Source: Erwinia billingiae Eb661
GTDB lineage: Bacteria; Pseudomonadota; Gammaproteobacteria; Enterobacterales; Enterobacteriaceae
Assembly: GCF_000196615.1 (NCBI RefSeq)
Contig: NC_014306.1
Span: 2,790,001 to 2,854,000 of the forward strand
Length of the DNA: 64,000 nucleotides
Direction of reading: 5' to 3'
The position numbers were made by a program, and so were the translations under genes. This document shows positions 18,383-25,983 of the stretch, piece after piece (position 1 is the first letter of the stretch; each line of letters begins with the position of its first letter). Below the pieces are notes generated by a model, which was not told the DNA's origin, made no database searches, and saw nothing but the letters and a program-made list of their open reading frames with translations.

Positions 18383-18413
18383 AAAAAAAAGCCCCGTAGC
18401 AGAGACGGGGCTT
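18383..18413 (-). terminator. Terminator of zwf
   Basis: On the minus strand AAGCCCCGT pairs with ACGGGGCTT around a seven-base loop and runs into eight T. It lies 23 bases after the zwf stop and separates zwf from eda. Confidence 0.88.
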
Positions 18414-18435
18414 GAGAGCAGGCAGTCATGGGCTA

Positions 18436-19911
18436 TTAGCCGATATCGTTCCAGGAACGGCCATCGCGGGTGATCATCGCCACAGAGGCAACCGGTCCCC
18501 AGGTTCCTGCCTGATAAGGCTTAGGCGCTTCGTTATCGCCAGCCCAGGCTTCCATGATGGAGTCGACCCACTTCCAGGCTTCTTCCACTTCATCACGGCG
18601 GACAAACAGCGCCTGAATACCGCGCATGGTCTCCAGCAACAGGCGCTCGTAAGCATCTGCCAGGTGAGACTGGTTGAAGGTCTCAGAGAAGCTCAGATCC
18701 AGCTTGGTGGTTTGCAGGTTGTGTTTGTGATCCAGACCCGGGACTTTGTTCAGAATCTGAATATCCACACCTTCATCCGGCTGCAGACGAATGGTCAGTT
18801 TATTCTGCGGCAGCTCCTGCCAGGAATCTTTGAACAGGTTCAGTGCCGGGTTCTTAAAGTACACCACCACTTCAGAACATTTCACCGGCAGGCGCTTACC
18901 GGTACGCAGGTAGAACGGAACGCCCGCCCAGCGCCAGTCGTCGATATCCACGCGGATAGAAACGAAGGTTTCGGTGCTGCTGGATTTGTTGGCATCTTCT
19001 TCTTCCAGATAGCCAGGCACTTTTTTGCCCTGCACAAAACCAGAGGTGTACTGACCACGCACGGTTTTATCGCGCACGTTGGTATGGTCGATGCGACGCA
19101 GTGAACGCAGGACTTTCACTTTCTCATCGCGGATACGGTCTGCAGAGAGATCCGCAGGCGGTGACATGGCAATCATGGTCAGAACCTGCAGCAGGTGGTT
19201 CTGGATCATGTCGCGCATCTGGCCGGCTTTGTCGAAGTAACCCCAACGGCCTTCGATACCCACTTCTTCCGACACGGTAATCTGCACGTGATCGATAGTG
19301 CGGTTATCCCAGTTTGAAGCAAACAGGGAGTTGGCAAAGCGCAGTGCCAGCAGGTTGAGGACCGTTTCTTTGCCCAGATAGTGGTCAATACGGAACACCT
19401 GGTTCTCTTCGAAGTATTCACCGACCTGATCGTTGATCTCCTGAGAGGTTGCCAGAGAGGTGCCTAACGGCTTCTCCATCACCACACGGGCAGGCTGTGC
19501 ATTGAGCTTGGCGGTGCCCAGACCTTTACAGATCGCACCGAAGGTACCTGGCGGCATTGCGAAGTAGTTGATGGTGACGCGTTTTTTCTGGTCGAGCATT
19601 TTGCCCAGTTTGGTAAAGTGCGCGGCGTCGTTCACATCAAGATTACAGAAATCGAGTCGGCTGCTGAGCTTGTCCCACAGCGCTTCGTCAATCTTCTCCT
19701 TCATAAAGGTTTCCAGCGCTTCACGCACTACCTTGGTGTAGGCTGCTTTATCCCAGTCTGCACGACCCACCCCGATGATGCGGGATTCTTCGTGGATCTG
19801 ACCGGCTTTTTCCAGTTGATACAGGGAAGGCAACAGTTTCCGGCGCGCAAGGTCGCCTTTGGCACCGAAAATGACCAGATCGCATGCCTGGGCCGTTTGT
19901 GTAACCGCCAT
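18436..19911 (-). CDS. zwf: Zwf, glucose-6-phosphate 1-dehydrogenase
   Basis: This is the first enzyme of the oxidative pentose phosphate pathway and makes NADPH and 6-phosphogluconolactone. The product is 491 residues, the E. coli length. The dinucleotide motif [17 protein letters not shown] is near residue 15 and the substrate/catalytic motif RIDHYLGKE near 178. ATG 19911 follows GAGGAG; the frame extends 48 codons upstream through the promoter. It is divergent from hexR, whose product is its likely repressor. Confidence 0.97.
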   Translation of the reverse strand: MAVTQTAQACDLVIFGAKGDLARRKLLPSLYQLEKAGQIHEESRIIGVGRADWDKAAYTKVVREALETFMKEKIDEALWDKLSSRLDFCNLDVNDAAHFTKLGKMLDQKKRVTINYFAMPPGTFGAICKGLGTAKLNAQPARVVMEKPLGTSLATSQEINDQVGEYFEENQVFRIDHYLGKETVLNLLALRFANSLFASNWDNRTIDHVQITVSEEVGIEGRWGYFDKAGQMRDMIQNHLLQVLTMIAMSPPADLSADRIRDEKVKVLRSLRRIDHTNVRDKTVRGQYTSGFVQGKKVPGYLEEEDANKSSSTETFVSIRVDIDDWRWAGVPFYLRTGKRLPVKCSEVVVYFKNPALNLFKDSWQELPQNKLTIRLQPDEGVDIQILNKVPGLDHKHNLQTTKLDLSFSETFNQSHLADAYERLLLETMRGIQALFVRRDEVEEAWKWVDSIMEAWAGDNEAPKPYQAGTWGPVASVAMITRDGRSWNDIG

Positions 19912-19973
19912 TATATTCTCCTCGTTGCAGGATAAGCCTGACCCGTATAATCCGTAAGCAGTCAGGCTCTTAT

Positions 19974-19988
19974 TGTAATTTTCTTTCA
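19974..19988 (-). promoter_or_regulatory. Candidate HexR operator at the zwf promoter
   Basis: The minus-strand 15-mer TGAAAGAAAATTACA agrees with the HexR consensus as I recall it (TGTAATTAAATTACA) at 12 of 15 positions. It overlaps the likely zwf -10. HexR is known to repress zwf and to be released by KDPG. The match is good in one half-site only. Confidence 0.4.
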
Positions 19989-20231
19989 ATACAATGTACT
20001 GCTTTTGCCGGGTCCACGTAAACCTGGCAGCACGCCTCCAGCACAGAGTATGCAATTGTCTGAACTTTCCCGCGCAGTGAACGGGCAGTTTGTGCGTAAT
20101 TTTTAAACTTTTTTGTTACTGCATTTACAACTGTGAAAGTTAGACACAGTTCAAAGTCTGATAAAAAAGGCAGGCCTGACGTGCAATGCCGCTGCCCGAA
20201 GCCGATCGGCGCGCTGTATATTCTCTACAAA

Positions 20232-20260
20232 TTGACATCGATTTCTCCTGTGATTGAAAT
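20232..20260 (+). promoter_or_regulatory. Predicted sigma-70 promoter of hexR
   Basis: TTGACA at 20232-20237 is a perfect -35. With a 17-base spacer it is followed by TGAAAT at 20255-20260, an acceptable -10. The hexR start codon lies about 20 bases beyond the expected transcription start. Confidence 0.6.
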
Positions 20261-20287
20261 CGTCAGAATGTATGAGTGGACGCCGTT

Positions 20288-21160
20288 ATGAATATGCTGG
20301 AAAAAATCCAGGCTCACCTGGAACACCTTAGCAAATCCGAGCGCAAAGTGGCGGAGGTAATTCTTGCCGCCCCGGGCTCGGCCATACATGCCAGCATCGC
20401 GCTTCTGGCCAGAGAAGCAGAAGTCAGTGAACCGACGGTGAATCGCTTCTGTCATCGCCTGCAAACCAAAGGTTTCCCCGACTTCAAACTGCAGCTGGCG
20501 CAAAGCCTGGCCAACGGCACGCCGTATGTCAGCCGCAATGTGGAAGAGCATGACAGCGTGGAAGCCTACTCCGCCAAGATTTTCGAGTCCGCGATGGCCG
20601 GGCTGGATCGCGTTCGCAACGGCCTGGACGCCACCGCCATTAACCGCGCGGTGGACCTGCTCACCCAGTCGAAAAAAATTGCCTTCTTCGGCCTCGGCGC
20701 GTCTGCCGCCGTGGCGCACGATGCGATGAATAAATTTTTTCGCTTCAATGTGCCTGTCATCTATTCCGATGATATTGTGATGCAGCGAATGTGTTGCATC
20801 AACAGCACGGAAGGCGATGTGGTGGTGTTAATCTCCCACACCGGCCGCACTAAAAACGTAGTCGAACTGGCTCAGCTTGCGCGGGAAAATGATGCTACCG
20901 TGCTGGCTATCACTTCGGCGGATTCACCGCTGGCCCGTGAGGCCACGCTGGCGCTGACGCTGGATGTCCCGGAAGACACGGATATTTATATGCCGATGGT
21001 CTCCCGGCTGGCGCAACTGACATTAATAGATGTGCTCGCCACCGGTTTTACCCTGCGACGTGGCGCAAAGTTCCGCGACAACCTGAAGCGGGTCAAGGCG
21101 GCACTGAAAGAGTCGAGATTTGATAAAGAAGACCCGTTAGTGGCCCTGTCACGCCGTTAG
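20288..21160 (+). CDS. hexR: HexR, RpiR-family regulator of central carbon metabolism
   Basis: HexR represses zwf, eda and related genes and is released by KDPG. The 290-residue product has an N-terminal RpiR helix-turn-helix (about 1-77, with EVSEPTVNRFCHRLQTKGFP) and a C-terminal SIS sugar-phosphate domain (about 120-260, with FFGLGASAAVAHDA and LISHTGRTKNVVELA). ATG 20288 matches the family start MNMLEKIQ; GTG 20276 would add four residues. It retains its place beside zwf although its classical target edd is missing. Confidence 0.95.
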   Translation: MNMLEKIQAHLEHLSKSERKVAEVILAAPGSAIHASIALLAREAEVSEPTVNRFCHRLQTKGFPDFKLQLAQSLANGTPYVSRNVEEHDSVEAYSAKIFESAMAGLDRVRNGLDATAINRAVDLLTQSKKIAFFGLGASAAVAHDAMNKFFRFNVPVIYSDDIVMQRMCCINSTEGDVVVLISHTGRTKNVVELAQLARENDATVLAITSADSPLAREATLALTLDVPEDTDIYMPMVSRLAQLTLIDVLATGFTLRRGAKFRDNLKRVKAALKESRFDKEDPLVALSRR

Positions 21161-21265
21161 CCGGTCCGCAATGGGTCGCTGTACCCGGCCCGATCCTATA
21201 AAATAGAGTGAACCTTTTCAGGGATTGCTCAGGCAACCTCCCTTTCAAAGTCAACGGAGTCATAC

Positions 21266-22708
21266 ATGTCCAGACGTCTCAGAAGAACCAAAATCGTAAC
21301 GACCTTAGGCCCCGCTACCGACCGTGATAATAACCTCGAAAAAATCATCGCTGCGGGTGCCAACGTCGTTCGCCTGAACTTCTCACATGGCACCGCAGAA
21401 GATCATATTCTGCGTGCAAACAAAGTCCGCGAAATTGCCGCGAAGCTGGGACGCCACGTAGCGATCCTCGGCGATTTGCAGGGTCCTAAAATCCGTGTTT
21501 CCACCTTTAAAGAAGGCAAGGTCTTCTTAAGCGTAGGCGATCGTTTCCTGCTCGATGCCAGTCTGGGTAAAGGCGAAGGCGATAAAGAAAAAGTCGGCAT
21601 CGATTATAAAGGCCTGCCGGCCGATGTGGTGCCTGGCGACCTGCTGCTGCTGGATGATGGCCGTGTGCAGTTGAAGGTACTGGAAGTTCAGGGCATGAAA
21701 GTGTTTACCGAAGTCACCGTCGGCGGCCCGCTGTCCAACAACAAAGGCATTAACAAACTTGGCGGTGGCCTGTCGGCTGAAGCACTGACCGAGAAAGACA
21801 AAGCGGACATTCTGATCGCCGCGAAAATCAATTGTGATTACCTCGCCGTTTCCTTCCCGCGCTGTGGTGAAGACCTGAATTACGCCCGCCGCCTGGCTCG
21901 TGACGCTGGCTGCGATGCAAAAATCGTCTCGAAAGTGGAACGTGCAGAAGCCGTCGCTTCACAGGAAGCGATGGATGACATCATCCTGGCCTCCGACGTG
22001 GTGATGGTGGCAAGGGGCGATCTGGGCGTTGAAATCGGTGATCCGGAGCTGGTCGGTATCCAGAAAGCGTTGATCCGCCGTGCCCGTCAGCTGAACCGTT
22101 CAGTGATCACCGCGACCCAGATGATGGAGTCGATGATCACCAATCCAATGCCAACCCGCGCCGAAGTGATGGACGTGGCTAACGCCGTGCTGGATGGCAC
22201 CGATGCGGTAATGCTTTCCGCTGAAACCGCCGCCGGACAGTATCCAGCGGAGACCGTCACCGCGATGGCAAAAGTGTGCCTGGGCGCAGAGAAAATCCCA
22301 AGCATCAACGTCTCTAAGCACCGTCTTGACGTGCAGTTCGATAACATCGAAGAAGCCATTGCGATGTCAGCGATGTATGCCGCTAACCACCTGCAGGGCG
22401 TGACCGCGATTATCACCATGACCGAATCCGGTCGCACCGCGCTGATGACCTCGCGTATTACATCTGGCCTGCCCATCTTCGCCATGTCGCGTCATGAGCG
22501 TACGCTGAACCTCACCGCGCTGTATCGTGGCGTGACGCCGGTGTTCTTTGATAGCAACAACGACGGTGTGGCGGCAGCGCACGACGCCACCAACCTGCTG
22601 CGTGATAAAGGCTTCCTGATGTCCGGCGATCTGGTGATCGTGACTCAGGGTGACGTGATGAGTACCACGGGTACGACCAACACCAGCCGCGTGCTTCGCG
22701 TAGAATAA
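21266..22708 (+). CDS. pykA: PykA, pyruvate kinase II
   Basis: Converts phosphoenolpyruvate and ADP to pyruvate and ATP at the end of glycolysis; the type II enzyme is activated by AMP and sugar phosphates. The 480-residue product equals E. coli PykA. It shows [14 protein letters not shown] at the N-terminus, NFSHGT, the catalytic lysine region [12 protein letters not shown] and the pyruvate kinase signature near ATQMMESMI. The ATG follows CAACGGAGTCATAC. A strong terminator follows, which ends the core block before the dfo operon. Confidence 0.97.
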   Translation: MSRRLRRTKIVTTLGPATDRDNNLEKIIAAGANVVRLNFSHGTAEDHILRANKVREIAAKLGRHVAILGDLQGPKIRVSTFKEGKVFLSVGDRFLLDASLGKGEGDKEKVGIDYKGLPADVVPGDLLLLDDGRVQLKVLEVQGMKVFTEVTVGGPLSNNKGINKLGGGLSAEALTEKDKADILIAAKINCDYLAVSFPRCGEDLNYARRLARDAGCDAKIVSKVERAEAVASQEAMDDIILASDVVMVARGDLGVEIGDPELVGIQKALIRRARQLNRSVITATQMMESMITNPMPTRAEVMDVANAVLDGTDAVMLSAETAAGQYPAETVTAMAKVCLGAEKIPSINVSKHRLDVQFDNIEEAIAMSAMYAANHLQGVTAIITMTESGRTALMTSRITSGLPIFAMSRHERTLNLTALYRGVTPVFFDSNNDGVAAAHDATNLLRDKGFLMSGDLVIVTQGDVMSTTGTTNTSRVLRVE

Positions 22709-22717
22709 CCTTCCCCC

Positions 22718-22750
22718 AAGTTATTGAGCTGCAAGGCTCAATAACTTTTT
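22718..22750 (+). terminator. Terminator of pykA
   Basis: AAGTTATTGAGC pairs with GCTCAATAACTT (12 bp) around a six-base loop and is followed by TTT and a T-rich tail, directly after the pykA stop. Confidence 0.87.
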
Positions 22751-22878
22751 CTTATCCCCCCGCCGCACTCCCCATAGTCCTTTGACTGGCCTTTTGCAGC
22801 CCTTAACGGCTCTTTTGTGATCTGAATCACACTTTTAACATTAACAATGCTTATAACACTCCTGTCACAATAATCCTA

Positions 22879-22906
22879 TTGAATGATAATGATTACTATT
22901 TATAAT
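22879..22906 (+). promoter_or_regulatory. Fur-regulated promoter of the dfo operon
   Basis: A -35-like TTGAAT (22879-22884) and a perfect TATAAT (22901-22906) are 16 bases apart. Between them TGATAATGATTACTA (22884-22898) fits the 7-1-7 Fur core TGATAAT-N-ATTATCA with two mismatches. A Fur dimer bound here would block polymerase, giving iron-repressed siderophore synthesis. The elements are seen directly; the regulation is inferred. Confidence 0.8.
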
Positions 22907-23128
22907 CTCATCCTCAATAACAAACGGTACTTTAACGCCACAAAACCACACAAACAGGAGTTATTTTAGTTAAGTTAAGCTAAAACCACTGGATTGATGT
23001 GCCATTAGGGTTTTTACCACCCTGGAAAACCGTTAATAAATCTGAACTGACGCCGTGCCGTCAGGCGCATAACGTCGTCCTTTTTTTGGGATGGCAGGGC
23101 TCACTACGTCTTTTTTTAAGGAATTGCT
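22907..23128 (+). promoter_or_regulatory. Long 5' leader of dfoJ
   Basis: About 215 bases separate the expected transcription start from the dfoJ ATG. The leader contains AACAGGAG, a good ribosome site with no usable start codon after it (22950s), a three-codon ATG-TGC-CAT-TAG, and two runs of seven T (near 23080 and 23110), each preceded by a CGTC-containing segment. GACG/CGTC pairing upstream of the first T-run could make a weak terminator. I found no known riboswitch motif and no credible gene. Confidence 0.4.
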
Positions 23129-24682
23129 ATGGTCTTACGTTCACAAACTCAGCCGGTGCCTCGTCTGCACCTGTCGTCAGAAACTGCTAGAGTCCAGGAG
23201 TACATTTTCAACGATCGGCAACTGGACTCGTGGGATCAGCAAACACAGGACGTACTGACGTTGCTGACGAATACCATTGCCAACGTGGAAAAACCGTTCA
23301 GCGGCATTCTTCCTCACGAACTGGCGCCAAAATTTAACGCTGTCGATCTGAACTCCCCGCTGGGCAGCAACGAAGCGGCGCTGGAAGAGCTGAAGGAGCT
23401 CTACCTGCGTGATGCCGTCTGGTTCCACCATCCAAAATACGTTGCCCATCTGAACTGCCCGGTGGTGCTCCCTTCCCTGCTGGCCGAACAGATTATGGCG
23501 GCGCTTAACAGCTCGGTAGATACCTGGGATCAGAGCGCTGGCGGCACGTTGATCGAACAGAAGGTGATTGACTGGACCCTTAGCCGCATCGGCTTACCGC
23601 ATCATTCTGACGGCATCTTCACCAGTGGCGGCACGCAGTCCAACCTGATGGCGATGCTGCTGGCGCGAGACAGCTGGTGTGCTGAACATCATCCGGGTCA
23701 TTTGATCAAACATCAGGGGCTGCCGCACGATGCCAGCAAATGGCGCGTATTTACCTCGAAACTGAGCCACTTCAGCATTCAGAAATCGATGGCGATCCTG
23801 GGCCTGGGCTACGACGCGGTGATCCCGGTGGATTACGACAATCACTACCGCATGGACGCGATGAAGCTGGAGCAGGAAATTCAGCGCTGCCATCAGGAAG
23901 GCCTGATCCCGATTGCCGTGGTTGCCACCAGCGGCACCACCGACTTTGGCAGCATCGATCCGCTGCAAACCATTTCGCATCTTTGCAAACATTACGGCCT
24001 GTGGATGCATGTGGATGCGGCCTACGGCTGTGGCTTACTGGTCTCTGAGCAGCATCGCCAGCGCCTGAAGGGCATTGAGAAAGCCGATTCAGTGACGGTG
24101 GATTACCACAAATCGTTTTTCCAGACCGTCAGCTGTGGTGCCTTCTTCGTTCGCGACAAACAGCACCTGAGCCATGTGACTCACCACGCTGACTACCTGA
24201 ATCCGCTCAGCGCGCAGCAGGAAGGCACACCAAACCTGGTAAATAAAAGTATTCAGACCACCCGTCGTTTCGATGCGCTGAAGATGTGGATGACGCTGCG
24301 CATTATGGGCCCTGCCGCCCTGGGTGAAGCGTTCGATTCGATCATCGATCTGACGCAAACCGCGCACACCTTGCTGAGCGCTCATCCGGCCATTGAAGTG
24401 CTGCATGCGCCGGAACTGACCACCCAAATCTTCCGCTATGTGCCGCGTCCCGGCATGAACGAGGCCACCGTCGATGAGATCAACGCCAATATCCGTAAAG
24501 CGCTGTTCCGCTCCGGTAATGCGGTGATTGCTGGCACCAAAGTCGACGGCCGCCAGTACCTGAAATTTACCCTGTTGAACCCGACCACCACAGCCGCAGA
24601 CCTGGAAGATGTTATCGCGCTGATCGTTCATTACGGTCGCGAACAGGTTCGCCATTCTGCGCTGAACGCGGCTAATCAGTGA
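23129..24682 (+). CDS. dfoJ: DfoJ, PLP-dependent lysine decarboxylase of desferrioxamine synthesis
   Basis: A 517-residue group II PLP decarboxylase of the DesA/DfoJ type, expected to convert lysine to cadaverine, the first step of desferrioxamine assembly. The PLP lysine is Lys328 in VDYHKSFFQ, the PLP-binding aspartate is in HVDAAYGCG, and SGGTQSN lies near residue 170. Length and order match dfoJ of Erwinia and Pantoea. The start follows TAAGGAATTGCT. A diaminobutyrate decarboxylase of the same superfamily is excluded mainly by the adjacent dfoA and dfoC. Confidence 0.9.
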   Translation: MVLRSQTQPVPRLHLSSETARVQEYIFNDRQLDSWDQQTQDVLTLLTNTIANVEKPFSGILPHELAPKFNAVDLNSPLGSNEAALEELKELYLRDAVWFHHPKYVAHLNCPVVLPSLLAEQIMAALNSSVDTWDQSAGGTLIEQKVIDWTLSRIGLPHHSDGIFTSGGTQSNLMAMLLARDSWCAEHHPGHLIKHQGLPHDASKWRVFTSKLSHFSIQKSMAILGLGYDAVIPVDYDNHYRMDAMKLEQEIQRCHQEGLIPIAVVATSGTTDFGSIDPLQTISHLCKHYGLWMHVDAAYGCGLLVSEQHRQRLKGIEKADSVTVDYHKSFFQTVSCGAFFVRDKQHLSHVTHHADYLNPLSAQQEGTPNLVNKSIQTTRRFDALKMWMTLRIMGPAALGEAFDSIIDLTQTAHTLLSAHPAIEVLHAPELTTQIFRYVPRPGMNEATVDEINANIRKALFRSGNAVIAGTKVDGRQYLKFTLLNPTTTAADLEDVIALIVHYGREQVRHSALNAANQ

Positions 24683-24692
24683 GATCCCTACT

Positions 24693-25982
24693 ATGACTAC
24701 CATTTATGATTTTGTTGGTATCGGCATCGGCCCCTTTAACCTGGGTCTGGCCTGCCTGAGCGAACCGGTTGAAGGCCTGAACGGGGTGTTCCTCGACCAG
24801 AATCCTGGCTTTGACTGGCACACCGGCATGATGCTGGAAAGCGCCCATCTGCAAACGCCGTTTATGGCCGATCTGGTGACGCTGGCCGATCCGACCAGCC
24901 GTTACAGCCTGCTGAATTACATGAAGCAGAAAGGCAAGCTGTACTCTTTTTATATCCGGGAAGACTTTTTCCTGATGCGCAAAGAGTACAACCAGTATTG
25001 CCAGTGGGCCTGTTCGCAGCTGAGCAACCTGCGCTGGAACACCCGTGTGGAATACGTCAGTTATGACGACAGCCAGCAGTGCTATCGCATCCGTTCGGTG
25101 GATTCGCAAAGCGGAGAGCCGAAGGAGTGGCTGGCACGCCATCTGGTACTGGGCACCGGTCCTGCGGCGTGGATGCCAGACTGCAGCCGCCCGTATCGCG
25201 AACGCTTTACGCACTCCAGTGAATACCTGGTGAACAAAGCGGAGTTGCAGAAGAAGAGCTCAATTACCGTCTTGGGCAGCGGCCAGAGCGCGGCAGAGAT
25301 CTATTACGACCTGCTGACGGATATCGACAGCCACGGCTACCAGCTGAACTGGGTGACGCGCGCCCCGCGCTTTTACCCGCTGGAGTACACCAAGCTGACG
25401 CTGGAGATGACCTCGCCAGAGTGGATCGACTACTTCCACGATCTGCCGCCAGAGAAACGTGACGCGCTAAATGCACGCCATAAAAACCTCTATAAAGGCA
25501 TCAACAGCAGCCTGATCAATGACATCTATGACCTGATGTATGTGAAGCAGCTGGATGGTGAGCTGAACGTCAACCTGTTCACCCATTCCGAACTGAAGGA
25601 TATGCGCTGGCTGCCGGGCGGTGAGTTTGAGCTTTCCTTGCATCAGCAGGAGCAGGACCGGCCGTTTACCCGCCGGACGGAAGGTCTGGTGATGGCGACC
25701 GGGTATCACTACCGTCCGCCGATGTTTATTGAAGGCATTTCCAGCCGCTTACGCTGGGATGAAAAAGGCCGCTACGACGTGCAGCGCAACTACAGCATCG
25801 ACCACAACAATCAGGTCTTTGTGCAGAACGCCGAGCTGCATACCCACGGATTTGTCACACCAGACCTCGGCATGGCGTGCTACCGCAACTCCGTTTTACT
25901 GCGCGAACTGGCTGGCCGGGAAGTCTACCCGGTTGAACGCCAAATCGCTTTCCAGACCTTCCCGGCCAAATCGGAACGTTGA
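24693..25982 (+). CDS. dfoA: DfoA, cadaverine N-monooxygenase
   Basis: A 429-residue flavin monooxygenase of the lysine/ornithine N-hydroxylase family, expected to hydroxylate cadaverine to N-hydroxycadaverine using FAD, NADPH and O2. FAD-binding GIGIGPFNLGLA is at residues 9-20, the NADPH motif VLGSGQSAAEIYYD lies near 191 and ATGYHYRPP near 331. It starts 10 bases after the dfoJ stop, and its stop is one base before dfoC, so the three genes are one operon. Confidence 0.92.
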   Translation: MTTIYDFVGIGIGPFNLGLACLSEPVEGLNGVFLDQNPGFDWHTGMMLESAHLQTPFMADLVTLADPTSRYSLLNYMKQKGKLYSFYIREDFFLMRKEYNQYCQWACSQLSNLRWNTRVEYVSYDDSQQCYRIRSVDSQSGEPKEWLARHLVLGTGPAAWMPDCSRPYRERFTHSSEYLVNKAELQKKSSITVLGSGQSAAEIYYDLLTDIDSHGYQLNWVTRAPRFYPLEYTKLTLEMTSPEWIDYFHDLPPEKRDALNARHKNLYKGINSSLINDIYDLMYVKQLDGELNVNLFTHSELKDMRWLPGGEFELSLHQQEQDRPFTRRTEGLVMATGYHYRPPMFIEGISSRLRWDEKGRYDVQRNYSIDHNNQVFVQNAELHTHGFVTPDLGMACYRNSVLLRELAGREVYPVERQIAFQTFPAKSER

Positions 25983-25983
25983 T

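Larger units (their letters stand above)
19912..20287. promoter_or_regulatory. Divergent zwf-hexR control region
   Basis: This 376-base region holds both promoters. On the minus strand TACAAT, within AAATTACAATAAG near 19972-19980, is a likely zwf -10. On the plus strand the hexR promoter is at 20232-20260. Two AT-rich imperfect palindromes that could bind HexR are visible: 19974-19988 and TTGTTACTGCATTTACAA at 20113-20130. No open frame in the region is convincing. Confidence 0.5.

Noticed and set aside
22800..22880. Attachment site or repeat at the left border of the dfo locus
   Set aside because: No matching direct repeat was found near 29735-29800, and no tRNA is adjacent, so island integration cannot be claimed.
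22999..23190. 63-codon frame in the dfoJ leader
   Set aside because: It has no ribosome site and overlaps the dfoJ start; it looks like chance.
25729..25983. Upstream extension of the dfoC frame inside dfoA
   Set aside because: The added sequence is dfoA read in another frame; ATG 25984 fits the acyltransferase domain start and the one-base spacing.
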